From CADCVW01 sp035644935 (GTDB taxonomy: Bacteria > Pseudomonadota > Alphaproteobacteria > Sphingomonadales > Sphingomonadaceae), in assembly GCA_035644935.1 (NCBI GenBank), contig DASQNO010000041.1, forward strand, positions 1-29,283: a stretch of 29,283 nucleotides of DNA, read 5' to 3'. The notes beneath the pieces are model-generated. The model saw only the letters and a program-made list of their open reading frames with translations, was not told the DNA's origin and did no database searches. The translations under genes were made by a program, and so were the position numbers. Below are positions 7,843 through 14,968 of this stretch, one piece after another; positions within the stretch are counted from its first letter, which is position 1, and the number at the start of each line of letters is the position of its first letter.

Positions 7843-8913
7843 TCAGTTGCGCAAGCGGTGCAGCAGATGCTCGACATGCGCGATCGGCGCGTCGGGCAGG
7901 ATGCCGTGGCCGAGGTTGAAGACATGGGGCCGCTCCGCGAACGCGGCAAGGATGTCGTCGATCGCCGCGTCCAGCACCGCGCCGCCGGTGATCAGCGCCA
8001 GCGGGTCGAGATTGCCCTGCACCGGCATCCCGGCCGGCAGGTTGGCGTCGGCCCAATGGGGGTCCACCGTCTCGTCGACACCGATCGCATCGACGCCCGT
8101 CTCGCGCGCATAGGCCGGCAGCTTGCCGCCGGCACCTTTCGGAAAGCCGATGATCGGCACGTGAGGATGCCGCGCCCGCACACCGGCGGCGATCGCCACG
8201 GTCGGTGCGATCACCCAGCGCTCGAACTGCGCCGGACTCAGTGACCCGGACCAGCTGTCGAAAAGCTGCACCGCATCGACGCCAGCCTCTATCTGACCGC
8301 ATAAATATTCGATGGTGTGCATAACAACGCGGTCGATCAGCGCCCCGAATGCTTGCGGGTCGCGATAGCCCAGCCGGCGCGCCTCCGCCTGGTCGCGGCT
8401 GCCCTGCCCCACCACCATGTACGTCGCCACCGTCCACGGAGAGCCCGCGAACCCCAGAAACGTCGTCTGGGGAGCCAAGGCGGCCTTGACCCTGGTCACC
8501 GTCCGGTAAACCGCCTCGAGGTGCTCTGGCGCGGCTGTGAGGCCGTCCAGCGACCCATCCAGCAGCGGGGGCGACAACCGGGGTCCTTCGCCCGCGACGA
8601 ACGTCAAACCCTGGCCGATCGCGTGCGGCACGATCAGGATATCGGAAAACAGGATGGCGCCGTCGAAGCCGAAGCGGCGGATCGGCTGCAGCGTCACCTC
8701 TGCCGCCGCCTCGGCATCGTAGACGAGGTCCAGGAACCCGCCCTTGTCGGCGCGCAATGCGCGATATTCGGGCAGATATCGCCCCGCCTGGCGCATCAGC
8801 CACACCGGTGGGGGGTCGATCCGCTCACCGTGCAAGACGCGGAGCAGCGGTTTGTCCGCACGAGGTGCGCCGACATCGGGTTGCACGGGGACGAAAGGTT
8901 CGGTGAACGCCAT
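7843..8913 (-). CDS. hemE: HemE, uroporphyrinogen decarboxylase
   Basis: Cytosolic enzyme of 356 aa (the family is about 340-360) that decarboxylates uroporphyrinogen III to coproporphyrinogen III. The signature PPVWLMRQAGRYLPEYRALR is at about residues 35-54, with the arginines and Tyr that bind the substrate carboxylates; the second signature GFAGSPWTVATYMV is near 154-167. A purine-rich AAGAGAGAAG run precedes the ATG. It is the first gene of the leftward block. Its promoter must lie in the 289-bp divergent gap proposed as oriC, an arrangement known from Caulobacter, where hemE borders the origin. hemJ follows after four bases. Confidence 0.97.
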   Translation of the reverse strand: MAFTEPFVPVQPDVGAPRADKPLLRVLHGERIDPPPVWLMRQAGRYLPEYRALRADKGGFLDLVYDAEAAAEVTLQPIRRFGFDGAILFSDILIVPHAIGQGLTFVAGEGPRLSPPLLDGSLDGLTAAPEHLEAVYRTVTRVKAALAPQTTFLGFAGSPWTVATYMVVGQGSRDQAEARRLGYRDPQAFGALIDRVVMHTIEYLCGQIEAGVDAVQLFDSWSGSLSPAQFERWVIAPTVAIAAGVRARHPHVPIIGFPKGAGGKLPAYARETGVDAIGVDETVDPHWADANLPAGMPVQGNLDPLALITGGAVLDAAIDDILAAFAERPHVFNLGHGILPDAPIAHVEHLLHRLRN

Positions 8914-8979
8914 CTTCTCTCTTTTAAGAGTCTTAAAGGTTAAGGATGATAAAGGATGTAGGGGCGCGCACAGCGGGGC

Positions 8980-8988
8980 TTAACCACA
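8980..8988 (+). promoter_or_regulatory. DnaA box-like site
   Basis: TTAACCACA, one mismatch from the consensus TTATCCACA. It overlaps the second copy of the CACAGCGGGGC direct repeat. Confidence 0.55.
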
Positions 8989-9027
8989 GCGGGGCGATTT
9001 CGCCAACAGCTTGACTCCTCAAGGTGC

Positions 9028-9047
9028 GGGACTCCGTTGCGAGTCCC
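9028..9047. repeat. Hairpin inside the proposed oriC
   Basis: GGGACTC and GAGTCCC form a perfect 7-bp stem around a 6-base loop (CGTTGC). Both arms contain a GANTC site. No T-run follows, so a terminator is unlikely. Confidence 0.6.
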
Positions 9048-9105
9048 CCATTCGCTCCACAGGATTCACAGGCTGCGCTGCGCGGGACGGCTTTGGGCGC
9101 GCATC

Positions 9106-9114
9106 TGTGGACAA
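9106..9114 (-). promoter_or_regulatory. DnaA box-like site
   Basis: The minus strand reads TTGTCCACA, one mismatch from TTATCCACA. This is the most convincing DnaA box of the region. Confidence 0.6.
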
Positions 9115-9184
9115 GTCGCCGGCCTTCCCGCCCAAAGCCTCGCTTGAGCTTACCCCGCTCTTTCGCCTAGCTCTGTCCCATGGC

Positions 9185-9193
9185 TTTTCCACA
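9185..9193 (+). promoter_or_regulatory. DnaA box-like site
   Basis: TTTTCCACA, one mismatch from TTATCCACA, lying nine bases before the ppsR ATG. DnaA binding here could also affect ppsR expression. Confidence 0.5.
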
Positions 9194-9202
9194 GAAGCGT
9201 TC

Positions 9203-10057
9203 ATGACCGCCCCTGCCCCGCTGCCCGCCACGGGCAAGCTCCATGTCCATCTGGTGTCCGATTCCACCGGCGAAACGCTCGACATGGTGGCCAAGGCGGG
9301 GCTGGCGCAGTTCGAGGACGTGCCGTCCGCCAAGCATTTCTGGCCGATGGTGCGCTCCGAAGGCCATCTCGACCGCGTGCTCGACGCCATCGCCGCGCAG
9401 CCAGGGCTCGTCTTCCACACCCTCGTCAAGAACGACCTGCGCGTGCGGCTGGAACATCGCTGCCACCACCTGGGCCTCACCGCGGTGCCCGTGCTCGACC
9501 CCGTCGTCGGCGCGCTGTCTGCCGCCCTGGGACGGCAGGTGACGGCCAAGGTCGGACGGCAGCACGTCATGGACGACGCCTATTTCGCGCGCGTCGATGC
9601 CATTCACTTCTCCATCGCGCACGACGACGGCATCGGCGCCGACAATTGGGAGGAGGCTGACGTCGTCCTCGCCGGCGTTTCGCGAACGTCCAAGACGCCC
9701 ACCGCGATGTACCTCGCCAATCGCGGGTTCAAGGCGGCCAACATCCCGCTGGTGCCGCAATCGCCGCCGCCCGCCGCGCTGTTCGGGCTCAAGCATCCGC
9801 TAGTCGTCGGGCTCACCACCAGCCCCGACCGGCTAATCCAGATCCGCCGCAACCGGCTGCTCTCGATCGGACAGGCGCCGGAAACCGATTATGTCGACAC
9901 GGACGCCGTGATGACCGAGCTCGCCTTCGCCCGCCGCATGTTCGCCGACAATGGCTGGCCGGTGATCGATGTCACCCGTCGTTCGATCGAGGAATCGGCC
10001 GCCGCGATCATCAAGCTGCTGGGCGACCGCAGCGAAGCGGCGGAAGCCGCGTCATGA
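9203..10057 (+). CDS. ppsR: PpsR/PDRP-type pyruvate (phosphate or water) dikinase regulatory kinase/phosphatase
   Basis: DUF299 family protein of 284 aa (the family is about 270-280). These bifunctional enzymes phosphorylate (ADP-dependent) and dephosphorylate a threonine of PEP synthase or pyruvate phosphate dikinase. Visible features are the N-terminal HVHLVSDSTGETLDMVAKA (residues 13-31) and the P-loop-like GVSRTSKTPTAMYLANRGFKAAN block. I chose the ATG at 9203 because the family block begins soon after it; the frame is open back to 9011, but those codons cross the proposed origin and have no family likeness. It overlaps maf by 4 bp. Which dikinase it controls cannot be told from this window. 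Confidence 0.92.
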   Translation: MTAPAPLPATGKLHVHLVSDSTGETLDMVAKAGLAQFEDVPSAKHFWPMVRSEGHLDRVLDAIAAQPGLVFHTLVKNDLRVRLEHRCHHLGLTAVPVLDPVVGALSAALGRQVTAKVGRQHVMDDAYFARVDAIHFSIAHDDGIGADNWEEADVVLAGVSRTSKTPTAMYLANRGFKAANIPLVPQSPPPAALFGLKHPLVVGLTTSPDRLIQIRRNRLLSIGQAPETDYVDTDAVMTELAFARRMFADNGWPVIDVTRRSIEESAAAIIKLLGDRSEAAEAAS

Positions 10058-10641
10058 AGCTGATCCTCGCCTCCACCAGCGCCTCGCGCGCGCAAATGCT
10101 GACCGCCGCCGGCGTGCCGTTCACCGCCCGCGCCCCCGGCATCGACGAACGCGCGGTGGAGGACCGGCTGGACGACATCGCGCCCGCGACGCTGGCGGCG
10201 ACGCTGGCGCAGAAGAAGGCGCTGGCGCTTGCCGCCGGCGCGGACACGCTGGTGCTGGGCTGCGATTCCGTCGCGGAGAGCGACGACGGCGCGTCGCTGT
10301 CCAAGTGCCCCGACATCGACGCCGCCCGCGCCCAGCTCCGCACGCTACGCGGCCGCCCGCATCGCCTGATCAGCGCCGCCGCGATCGCGTTGGATGGCGA
10401 TATAGTCTGGCGCGGCACGGAGTTCGCGACGCTGCACATGCGCGCTTTCAGCGACCCCTTCCTCGACGACTATCTCAGCGCCGAATGGGACCATATTCGC
10501 CACTGCGTCGGCGGCTACCGGATGGAGGCGCTCGGCGCCCAACTTTTCGACCGCGTCGAAGGCAGCCACTTCGCGATCTTGGGCCTGCCCCTGCTCCCGC
10601 TGCTGAGCTTCCTGCGGGAACGCGGCGTGCTGGCAACGTGA
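10054..10641 (+). CDS. maf: Maf-like nucleotide pyrophosphatase
   Basis: Maf/Ham1-fold protein of 195 aa. It begins LILASTSASRAQMLTAAGVPF, with the Ser and Arg of the phosphate-binding SxSxxR motif at residues 7-12. The central LVLGCDSVAESDDG carries the catalytic Asp, and WDHIRHCVGGYRMEALGAQLF is conserved near the end. Maf enzymes hydrolyse non-canonical or methylated nucleoside triphosphates. The sequence looks nearer to the YceF-like second alphaproteobacterial Maf than to the YhdE type, but the substrate is not certain. The ATG overlaps the ppsR stop (ATGA). The usual SKP segment reads SKC here. Confidence 0.93.
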   Translation: MKLILASTSASRAQMLTAAGVPFTARAPGIDERAVEDRLDDIAPATLAATLAQKKALALAAGADTLVLGCDSVAESDDGASLSKCPDIDAARAQLRTLRGRPHRLISAAAIALDGDIVWRGTEFATLHMRAFSDPFLDDYLSAEWDHIRHCVGGYRMEALGAQLFDRVEGSHFAILGLPLLPLLSFLRERGVLAT

Positions 10642-10650
10642 CCACCCCCT

Positions 10651-10735
10651 CGTCATCCCGGCAAAGGCCGGGATCTCAGCGTGTGAAGAGTATCGCGACC
10701 GGACTCACTACGATTCCAGCCTGCGCTGGAATGAC
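10651..10735. repeat. REP-like inverted pair between maf and aroE
   Basis: Two hairpins face each other. Left: ATCCCGGC-AAAG-GCCGGGAT (10655-10674). Right: ATTCCAGC-CTGC-GCTGGAAT (10713-10732). Both are perfect 8-bp stems with 4-base loops, followed or preceded by GTCAT/ATGAC. Such pairs are common extragenic repeats in sphingomonads, and a related pair lies at 15701-15785. They might also stabilise the maf mRNA 3' end. Confidence 0.85.
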
Positions 10736-10738
10736 GCC

Positions 10739-11539
10739 ATGACCCCCTACGCCGAAGTCATCGGCGACCCCGTCGCGCACAGCAAATCCCCCCTGATGCA
10801 CCGCTTCTGGCTCGATCAGCTCGGCCTCGACGCCGACTACCGCGCCCACCGGGTCGCCGCCGACGAGCTCGAACCCTATCTTAACGACCGCCGCCGCAAC
10901 CACGCCTGGCGCGGCTGCAACGTCACCATCCCACTCAAGCAATCCGTCATCCCGCACATGTCCGCGCTGGGGCCGGAGGCGCGGAGCATCGGCGCGGTCA
11001 ACACCGTCGTCCATCAGGGGAACGGCGAACTGCTCGGCCTCAACACCGATGCCCACGGCCTCCTGTTCGCGCTCGCGGGCGCATCGGCGGAGCATGCGGT
11101 GGTCATCGGCGCTGGCGGCGCGGCGCGCGCGGCCCTTTTCGCGCTGAAGGTCATGGGAGTCGAACGCGTCACGGTGGTCAACCGCGACATGATCCGCGCC
11201 CGCGCCGCGCTGGACGATCTCGAGGTCGACGGCCGCGTCCAGCCGCTGGGGTCCAGCCCGACCGCCGACCTCGTAATCAACGCCAGCGCGCTCGGCATGG
11301 CCGGCCAGCCTCCCCTCGCCTTCGACGTCTCGGTTCTGCCGTCCGACGCCACCGTGTTCGACATGGTCTACGCGCCGCTCGAAACCCCGCTGCTCGCCGC
11401 CGCTCGCGCCCACGGGCTGCGCACGATCGACGGGCTCGTCATGCTCGCCGAACAGGGGGCCATGGCGTTCGCCGCCTTCTTCAACGCCGGTCCGGACCAG
11501 GCGGACACGCCTGCCCTGCGCGAAGAGCTGCTCGGATGA
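10739..11539 (+). CDS. aroE: AroE, shikimate dehydrogenase
   Basis: NADP-dependent dehydrogenase of 266 aa that reduces 3-dehydroshikimate in the shikimate pathway. The substrate-binding motif SKSPLMHRFW is at residues 15-24. CNVTIPLKQSV at 60-70 has the catalytic Lys67. The nucleotide-binding GAGGAARAA is near 122-130. The C-terminal GLVMLAEQGAMAFAAF block is conserved. The ATG lies only three bases after the REP-like pair, so the GGA used as ribosome-binding core (10728-10730) comes from the repeat itself. The stop overlaps the coaE start by 4 bp. Confidence 0.96.
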   Translation: MTPYAEVIGDPVAHSKSPLMHRFWLDQLGLDADYRAHRVAADELEPYLNDRRRNHAWRGCNVTIPLKQSVIPHMSALGPEARSIGAVNTVVHQGNGELLGLNTDAHGLLFALAGASAEHAVVIGAGGAARAALFALKVMGVERVTVVNRDMIRARAALDDLEVDGRVQPLGSSPTADLVINASALGMAGQPPLAFDVSVLPSDATVFDMVYAPLETPLLAAARAHGLRTIDGLVMLAEQGAMAFAAFFNAGPDQADTPALREELLG

Positions 11540-12114
11540 TCCTTCTGGGTCTCACCGGCTCTATCGGCATGGGAAAGTCCACCGTTTCGGCCATGTTTGC
11601 CGCCGAAAACGTCCCCGTCTTCGACGCGGATGCCGCCGTTCACCGCCTCCAAGGCCCCGGCGGCGCGCTTGTTCTGGCGATCGAAACCGCTTTTCCCGGC
11701 ACCACAGGCGAAAACGGCGTTGACCGCGCCGAACTAGGCGCCCGCGTCCTCTCTGACCCCGCCGCGCTGGCCCGTCTGGAGACCATCGTCCACCCCGCCG
11801 TCGCCGCCGAGAGACACGCCTACCTAGCCACTTACGCCGCCGCTCCGCTGGTTGTACTCGATATCCCCCTGCTTTTCGAAAAAGGCGGCGAGGCCCAGGT
11901 CGACAAGGTCGCGGTCGTCTCCGCCCCCGCCGCCGTCCAGCGCGCCCGCGTCCTCGCCCGTCCCGGCATGACGGAAGCCCGGCTGCAGAGCATCCGCGCC
12001 CTGCAGATGCCCGACGCCGCCAAGCGCGCCCGCGCCGATTACATTATCGACACCGCCGTCCCGCTCGCGCAAACCCGCGACCAGGTCCGCCGCATCATCG
12101 CCGAACTTGCCTGA
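11536..12114 (+). CDS. coaE: CoaE, dephospho-CoA kinase
   Basis: P-loop kinase of 192 aa catalysing the last step of coenzyme A synthesis, the phosphorylation of the 3'-hydroxyl of dephospho-CoA. The Walker A block GLTGSIGMGKST is at residues 5-16, followed by FDADAAVHRL (33-42) with the substrate-binding Asp. LVVLDIPLLFEKG lies near 110-122, and the lid region QRARVLARPGMTEARLQSI follows. The ATG overlaps the aroE stop (ATGA), and dnaQ starts 34 bases after its stop. The aroE-coaE-dnaQ order matches the right side of alphaproteobacterial origins. Confidence 0.96.
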   Translation: MILLGLTGSIGMGKSTVSAMFAAENVPVFDADAAVHRLQGPGGALVLAIETAFPGTTGENGVDRAELGARVLSDPAALARLETIVHPAVAAERHAYLATYAAAPLVVLDIPLLFEKGGEAQVDKVAVVSAPAAVQRARVLARPGMTEARLQSIRALQMPDAAKRARADYIIDTAVPLAQTRDQVRRIIAELA

Positions 12115-12148
12115 ATCGCTCGGAACGCCGATAGGCTCGTCGGCTGCC

Positions 12149-12841
12149 ATGAGAGAAATCGTCTTCGATACCGAAACCACGGGCCTCAGCCCGATCACCG
12201 GCGACCGCATGGTCGAGATCGGCTGCGTCGAACTGGTCAACAAGGTCGAAACCGGCCGCACGTTTCACTGCTACTTCAATCCCGGCCGCCCGATGCATCC
12301 GGACGCGGAGGCGGTTCACGGCCTGTCCACCGTCTTCCTGTCGGACAAGCCGCGCTTTCACGACAAGATCGACGAGCTGCTGACCTTCCTCGGCCACTGC
12401 CCGCTGGTCGCGCACAACGCGTCGTTCGACTTCGGCTTCCTCAATCACGAGCTGGGGCAGTGCAAGCGGCCGTCGATCTGCATGACGCGGATGGTCGACA
12501 CGCTGGCGATTGCGCGCGGCCGGCATCCGGGCGCCAAGCACAGCCTGGATGCGCTTTGCACCCGCTACGGTGTCGACCGCTCCGGCCGCATCAAGCACGG
12601 CGCCTTGCTCGATGCGCAGCTTCTCGCGCAGGTTTACGTCGAGCTGACCGGAGGGCGGCAGATCGGTCTGTCGCTGACCGACACCCGCCGCGACGGCCGC
12701 ATCTCGGCGGCATCCGTGTCCCGCTCGCCCGCCCGCACCGCGCGCGAGGCACGCCCCCACGCCGCGTCCGCCGACGAGCTGACACGTCACGCCGAATTCG
12801 TGCGGGGTCTCACCAATCCCATCTGGAACCGTGCTGCCTGA
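12149..12841 (+). CDS. dnaQ: DnaQ, DNA polymerase III epsilon subunit (3'-5' exonuclease)
   Basis: DEDDh proofreading exonuclease of 230 aa. Exo I is FDTETTG (residues 6-12, Asp and Glu ligands). Exo II is HNASFDFGFLNHEL (near 90). Exo III includes the KHSLDALCTRYGVD block with catalytic His and a later Asp in HGALLDAQLL. A C-terminal tail of about 50 aa would contact the polymerase alpha subunit. I chose the ATG at 12149 because the family begins with REIVFDTETTG; an in-frame TTG at 12107 would overlap coaE. It is the last gene of the conserved origin-proximal cluster, and hpf follows in place of the secB seen near here in Caulobacter. Confidence 0.95.
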   Translation: MREIVFDTETTGLSPITGDRMVEIGCVELVNKVETGRTFHCYFNPGRPMHPDAEAVHGLSTVFLSDKPRFHDKIDELLTFLGHCPLVAHNASFDFGFLNHELGQCKRPSICMTRMVDTLAIARGRHPGAKHSLDALCTRYGVDRSGRIKHGALLDAQLLAQVYVELTGGRQIGLSLTDTRRDGRISAASVSRSPARTAREARPHAASADELTRHAEFVRGLTNPIWNRAA

Positions 12842-12893
12842 CGCGCGGTTGACGATGTTCCGGCGCCCCCACGCGCTGCCACAGGAGACAATG

Positions 12894-13493
12894 ATGCAGG
12901 TTCTGATCTCGGGTCATCAGGTCGACACCGGCGACGCGTTGCGCGTCCACGTCGAGGAGCGCTTGAGCGCCATGGCCGAGAAATACTTCTCCCGCGCCAT
13001 TTCGGCGCAGGTCACGTTTGGCCGCAGTCCGATAGCCGGCGGCTTTTCATGCGCCATCATCGCGCATGTCATGCAGGGCTTGATCCTCAAGGCGGATAGC
13101 GAAGCGATCGACGCGCACGTCGCGTTCGACGGTGCGGCTGCGCGCATCGAGAAGCAGCTGCGCCGCTACATGCGCCGGCTGAAGGGTCGCCACGCCATGA
13201 CGGACTCGCACGTCGACACCGCCGCCGAACTGGTCGCCACCAACGGCCCGGACGCCGGCTACACGGTGTTCCAAACGGACGAGGACGAGGAGGAAGCCGC
13301 CGACAACATGCCGATCGTCGCCGAAACGCGCATCGACATCCCGGACGCCACAGTCTCCGATGCCGTGATGATGCTCGATCTGCGGCACAGCAATGCGTTG
13401 ATGTTCCGCAACAGCGGCACCGGCGCGTTCAACATGGTCTATCGACGCGGCGACGGCACGATCGGCTGGGTGGAACCACAGAGGGCGGGCTGA
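12894..13493 (+). CDS. hpf: Long-form ribosome hibernation-promoting factor
   Basis: Ribosome dimerisation factor of 199 aa, the length of long HPF. The N-terminal S30AE domain (about residues 1-105) starts MQVLISGHQVDTGDALRVHVEERL. The C-terminal dimerisation domain ends with MMLDLRHSNALMFRNSGTGAFNMVYRRGDGTIGWVEP (near 157-195), read in pieces. It blocks the mRNA channel and pairs ribosomes in stationary phase. There is an ATGATG start: AGGAG at 12883-12887 is six bases from the second ATG, so I chose 12894; 12891 is nearly equal. It sits 49 bp before ptsN, an association known from rpoN loci, but rpoN itself is absent. Confidence 0.95.
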   Translation: MQVLISGHQVDTGDALRVHVEERLSAMAEKYFSRAISAQVTFGRSPIAGGFSCAIIAHVMQGLILKADSEAIDAHVAFDGAAARIEKQLRRYMRRLKGRHAMTDSHVDTAAELVATNGPDAGYTVFQTDEDEEEAADNMPIVAETRIDIPDATVSDAVMMLDLRHSNALMFRNSGTGAFNMVYRRGDGTIGWVEPQRAG

Positions 13494-13542
13494 TCGGCGC
13501 GGGCGCTGGGATGACGGGCGCCAACCGTCTAGGGCGCATCGG

Positions 13543-14010
13543 ATGAGCGGTCTCGTTGATATCCTCGATCTTGATTCGGTGCGTGTCGGCGTGCCCGCGA
13601 CGTCCAAGAAGATGCTGTTTCAGCAATTGGCCGGGCTCGCCGCCGCGTCGGTCGGCGGCGACGCGGCCGCCATCCTGAACTGCCTCAACAAGCGCGAGAA
13701 GAACGGCTCCACGGGGTACGGGGCAGGGGTAGCGATCCCGCACTGCCGCCACCCTGATCTGGAACGCGTGCGCGGGTTCTTTGTGCGAACCGCCGAGCCC
13801 ATCGACTACGCCGCGGTGGACGAGGTGCCCGTGGATCTCGTGTTCATGTTGCTGTCGCCCGACGACGCGGGCGTCGCGCACCTGAAGGCGCTGGCAGCCG
13901 TCAGCCGCATGCTTCGCGACGAGGGGATGGCGGGAATGCTTCGGGGAGCGCGGACGAGCGACGCGGTGTTCGCTCTGCTGACTGGCGACGAGGCGCGTGA
14001 CGCCGCCTGA
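13543..14010 (+). CDS. ptsN: PtsN, nitrogen PTS EIIA-type protein
   Basis: EIIA(Ntr) domain protein of 155 aa. The phosphorylated His67 lies in GVAIPHCRH, and KREKNGSTGYG (50-60) is the family block before it. The C-terminal part VDLVFMLLSPDDAGVAHLKALAAVSRML is also typical. Phosphate from PEP passes via EI(Ntr) and NPr to this protein, which regulates potassium uptake and other processes instead of transporting sugar. hpf lies just upstream, and the next gene begins 14 bp before its stop. There is no rpoN or hprK in the window. Confidence 0.95.
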   Translation: MSGLVDILDLDSVRVGVPATSKKMLFQQLAGLAAASVGGDAAAILNCLNKREKNGSTGYGAGVAIPHCRHPDLERVRGFFVRTAEPIDYAAVDEVPVDLVFMLLSPDDAGVAHLKALAAVSRMLRDEGMAGMLRGARTSDAVFALLTGDEARDAA

Positions 14011-14458
14011 CGCCCCGGTGGGGGAGGCTGCGCATTTTCGGTCGCTGGAAGGTCTCTACCGCAGCGCTCCGGTGAACGACCTGTTTCCCTCGCGGCTGGA
14101 GATAACCGGCGCCGGCGCATCGCGCATTCGCTTCGATGTCACCCCGGCCGTGTTTCACGCGGCCGGCGCCGCCCACGGCACGATCTACTTCAAGATGCTC
14201 GACGACGCCGCCTTCTACGCCGCCAACAGCCTGGTCAGCGACCGTTTTCTTCTGACCACCGCGTTCAACGTCCACCTCACCCGTCCGATGCGCGAAGGAC
14301 CGGTCGTCGCGGAAGGCCGTTGGCTGAGCGGGCGCCGCCGCGTCTTCGTGGCCGAAGCGCGCTTGGTCGACGCCTCCGGGGAGGAGGTCGCCCGCGGCAC
14401 CGGCACGTTCGCGCGGTCCCGCATCGCGCTGGCGACGCTGCCCGGCTACGTCGGCTAG
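13997..14458 (+). CDS. PaaI family (hotdog-fold) thioesterase
   Basis: Single hotdog domain of 153 aa. The family region HAAGAAHGTIYFKMLDDAAFYAA (about residues 54-76) carries the HG pair and an Asp that commonly acts as the catalytic acid in PaaI-type acyl-CoA thioesterases. The rest forms alternating strands (TTAFNVHLTRPMREGPVVAEGRWL, RRRVFVAEARLVD). Substrate unknown. The GTG start overlaps ptsN by 14 bp; another GTG at 14018 would remove the overlap. The stop (TAG) directly abuts the next gene's ATG, suggesting a tight operon. Confidence 0.88.
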   Translation: MTPPDAPVGEAAHFRSLEGLYRSAPVNDLFPSRLEITGAGASRIRFDVTPAVFHAAGAAHGTIYFKMLDDAAFYAANSLVSDRFLLTTAFNVHLTRPMREGPVVAEGRWLSGRRRVFVAEARLVDASGEEVARGTGTFARSRIALATLPGYVG

Positions 14459-14797
14459 ATGTCCCGGCTGCCCACGGGCATCGTCGCCAGCGGTCTTCTG
14501 CGCGCTGCCGAGGCCTTCGGCGGCAACGGCGTCGTCCTGAACCGCGGAGATCCGGACGCCGGCGCGCTGCTTGTCGTCGTGACCCGTCGGGGGGCCGATC
14601 CCAAGCTGCTGGAGCGGCTATCGACATTGGAAGGTGAGCTTCAATGGAACCTTCGGAACAACGGCGAATCGATCAGCTTTGATTCAGTTGCTCGGCTCAT
14701 CGACAAAAAGAAACGCTTCGACCGCGATCTTTGGGTGCTTGAGCTGGATGTCGCGGATGCCGAACAGTTCATCGCGTTAACCTTCGGGCAAACTTGA
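14459..14797 (+). CDS. DUF1491 family protein, unknown function
   Basis: Small protein of 112 aa beginning LPTGIVASGLLRAAEAFGGNG, with GDPDAGALLVVVTRRGADPKLLER near residues 31-54 and DKKKRFDRDLWVLELDV near the end. This pattern fits the alphaproteobacterial DUF1491 family; no function is established. No signal peptide or membrane segment is visible. The ATG directly follows the thioesterase stop without any gap (TAGATG), so it is almost certainly translated from the same mRNA. Confidence 0.82.
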   Translation: MSRLPTGIVASGLLRAAEAFGGNGVVLNRGDPDAGALLVVVTRRGADPKLLERLSTLEGELQWNLRNNGESISFDSVARLIDKKKRFDRDLWVLELDVADAEQFIALTFGQT

Positions 14798-14968
14798 CCG
14801 TGAAACCGCGCATCTTTCATAGCACCGTCATCGAGAGCGCGGGGGACTGACGGCCACTTTGGTGAGCCCGGCCAGTCACGCAGTCGGGGAGGAGATCCAC
14901 GGGGACATGGCGGGCTTGAAGCCTTCCGGACCCGGACGATCCGCCTCACCGCACAGACAAGAGACGAT

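Larger units (their letters stand above)
8914..9202. other. oriC: Candidate chromosomal origin of replication (oriC)
   Basis: Divergent 289-bp gap between hemE and ppsR, the site of the Caulobacter crescentus origin. From left to right it contains an AT-rich stretch (8917-8962) with three TTAA and two AAGGATG repeats 10 bp apart, two CACAGCGGGGC repeats, three DnaA-box-like 9-mers, a perfect hairpin and five GANTC motifs. All genes to the left run leftward and the next nine to the right run rightward, as expected for bidirectional replication. parS and parAB lie within 9 kb. This is inferred from synteny and motifs; function is not shown. The hemE and ppsR promoters should also lie here. Confidence 0.75.

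Noticed and set aside
8921..8943. CtrA binding site (TTAA-N7-TTAA) in the proposed origin
   Set aside because: The three TTAA are separated by 5 and 3 bases, not 7, so the consensus is not met.
9011..9202. N-terminal extension of PpsR across the intergenic region
   Set aside because: The extra 64 residues have no family likeness and cross two DnaA-like boxes and a hairpin; ATG 9203 fits the family length.
14140..14165. Further parS sites (GTTTCAC half-sites at about 12262, 14152, 16567 and 17387)
   Set aside because: Each has only half the palindrome; the second arm is not matched.
14798..14968. Possible riboswitch or small gene before the SleB-type hydrolase
   Set aside because: I could not match a known riboswitch core, and the short frame from 14862 runs out of phase into the hydrolase gene without support.
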